From Bacteroidota bacterium (lineage in GTDB: Bacteria; Bacteroidota; Bacteroidia; Chitinophagales; LD1), in NCBI GenBank assembly GCA_018267435.1, contig JAFDYM010000237.1:1-6297 (forward strand): 6,297 bases of DNA, in the 5' to 3' direction. Below are positions 5,633 to 6,297 of the stretch, in pieces. Position numbers and translations under genes: made by a program. The notes beneath the pieces are model-generated. The model was given only the letters and a program-made list of their open reading frames with translations, was not told the origin of the DNA and did no database searches. The stretch's first letter is position 1. Every line of letters begins with the position of its first letter.

Positions 5633-6297
5633 ATGCCATATTTATTTACATCTGAGTCGGTAAGCGAAGGCCACCCAGATAAAGTAGCGGACCAAATATC
5701 GGACGCGCTAATAGACAACTTTTTGGCTTACGATCCATCATCGAAGGTGGCTTGCGAAACCCTAGTAACTACTGGCCAAGTTGTATTGGCTGGCGAGGTA
5801 AAAAGCAGCGCATACCTAGATGTACAAAGCATAGCCCGCGAAGTAATTAACCAAATAGGCTACACCAAAGCCGAATATATGTTCGACGGTAGCTCGTGCG
5901 GTATATTTTCTGCCATACATGAGCAGAGCAGCGACATTAACCAAGGTGTAGAGCGTAAAAAGCCAGAAGAGCAAGGCGCAGGCGACCAAGGTATGATGTT
6001 TGGCTACGCAAGCAAAGAAACTGACAACTATATGCCATTGCCATTGGAGATAGCGCACACCCTATTGCGCGAACTATCTGCACTGCGCCGCGAAAACAAG
6101 GCTATAAAGTACCTACGCCCTGATGCTAAGAGCCAGGTAACTATAGAGTACGGCGATGATAACCAGCCTATCCGTATAGATGCTATCGTTATATCAACCC
6201 AGCACGACGACTTTGGTAAAGATGCCGTGATGTTGAAGAAGATAAAAGAGGATGTTATCAATATCCTTATCCCTCGCGTTAAAAAGAAATTGCCTAA
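5633..6297 (+). CDS. metK: S-adenosylmethionine synthetase (methionine adenosyltransferase), N-terminal part
   Basis: MetK makes S-adenosylmethionine from methionine and ATP, releasing phosphate and pyrophosphate, in the cytoplasm as a tetramer. The first 221 codons are present and the gene runs off the right edge; the usual length is about 390-420 residues, so about half is here. The N-terminus MPYLFTSESVSEGHPDKVADQ carries the GHPDK motif (H14, D16 and K17 at the ATP/Mg site). The family signature GAGDQGMMFGYA lies at 115-126, preceded by INQGVERKKPEEQ, and ISTQHDD near 193 is also typical. The start at 5633 fits the family exactly. It sits 115 nt after the kinase gene, behind a strong terminator, with its own candidate promoter. 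There is no Shine-Dalgarno sequence, as is usual in this phylum. The reading frame shows no damage. Confidence 0.97.
   Translation, partial: MPYLFTSESVSEGHPDKVADQISDALIDNFLAYDPSSKVACETLVTTGQVVLAGEVKSSAYLDVQSIAREVINQIGYTKAEYMFDGSSCGIFSAIHEQSSDINQGVERKKPEEQGAGDQGMMFGYASKETDNYMPLPLEIAHTLLRELSALRRENKAIKYLRPDAKSQVTIEYGDDNQPIRIDAIVISTQHDDFGKDAVMLKKIKEDVINILIPRVKKKLP

Noticed and set aside
5816..6261. Minus-strand hydrophobic frames inside metK, which look like small membrane proteins
   Set aside because: They overlap the conserved GAGDQGMMFGYA coding region; hydrophobicity arises from antisense reading of charged codons.
1..6297. CRISPR array, tRNA, insertion sequence, toxin-antitoxin or defence cassette
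   Set aside because: No regularly spaced repeats, cloverleaf, transposase motif or small paired genes were found; all substantial coding regions are explained by the four genes.

Overview
The window looks like a core-type chromosomal segment from a member of the Bacteroidota, probably near the Chitinophagia or Sphingobacteriia. Three things point there. Start codons lack Shine-Dalgarno sequences. Exact TAnnTTTG (-7) boxes of the Bacteroidota sigma factor lie upstream of three of the four genes. Codon use is rich in ATA, CTA, GTA and AGC at moderate GC. The order or family is an inference; I cannot search a database here.

Layout. Positions 1-2687 (minus strand) hold the N-terminal 895 residues of a fused acyl-CoA mutase, IcmF: a B12-binding domain, a MeaB-like G-protein domain and most of the mutase domain, with the C-terminus beyond the left edge. 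Positions 2688-2953 are intergenic, with a strong minus-strand terminator and repeat-like DNA. Positions 2954-4384 (minus) encode a CPA2-type cation/proton antiporter. Positions 4385-4587 form a divergent promoter region. Positions 4588-5517 (plus) encode a PfkB/ribokinase-family kinase, followed by a long perfect hairpin terminator. Positions 5633-6297 (plus) hold the first 221 codons of metK (S-adenosylmethionine synthetase), which runs off the right edge.

The genes look like four separate transcription units rather than one pathway operon. A terminator separates the antiporter from icmF and another separates the kinase from metK, and the antiporter and kinase are divergent. IcmF belongs to branched-chain acyl-CoA metabolism (isobutyryl-CoA/n-butyryl-CoA interconversion), MetK to methyl-group supply, and the antiporter to ion and pH homeostasis. 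The kinase has no assignable substrate.

The most unusual signal is a pair of near-identical, GC-rich palindromic elements (30 and 33 nt) inserted in frame, in the same orientation and reading phase, at two places inside icmF. Each encodes a TSPSG-type peptide: one just before the P-loop strand of the G domain, one inside the mutase domain. They resemble in concept the protein-coding palindromic repeats known from Rickettsia. I see no CRISPR, tRNA, rRNA, transposase, toxin-antitoxin or defence system.
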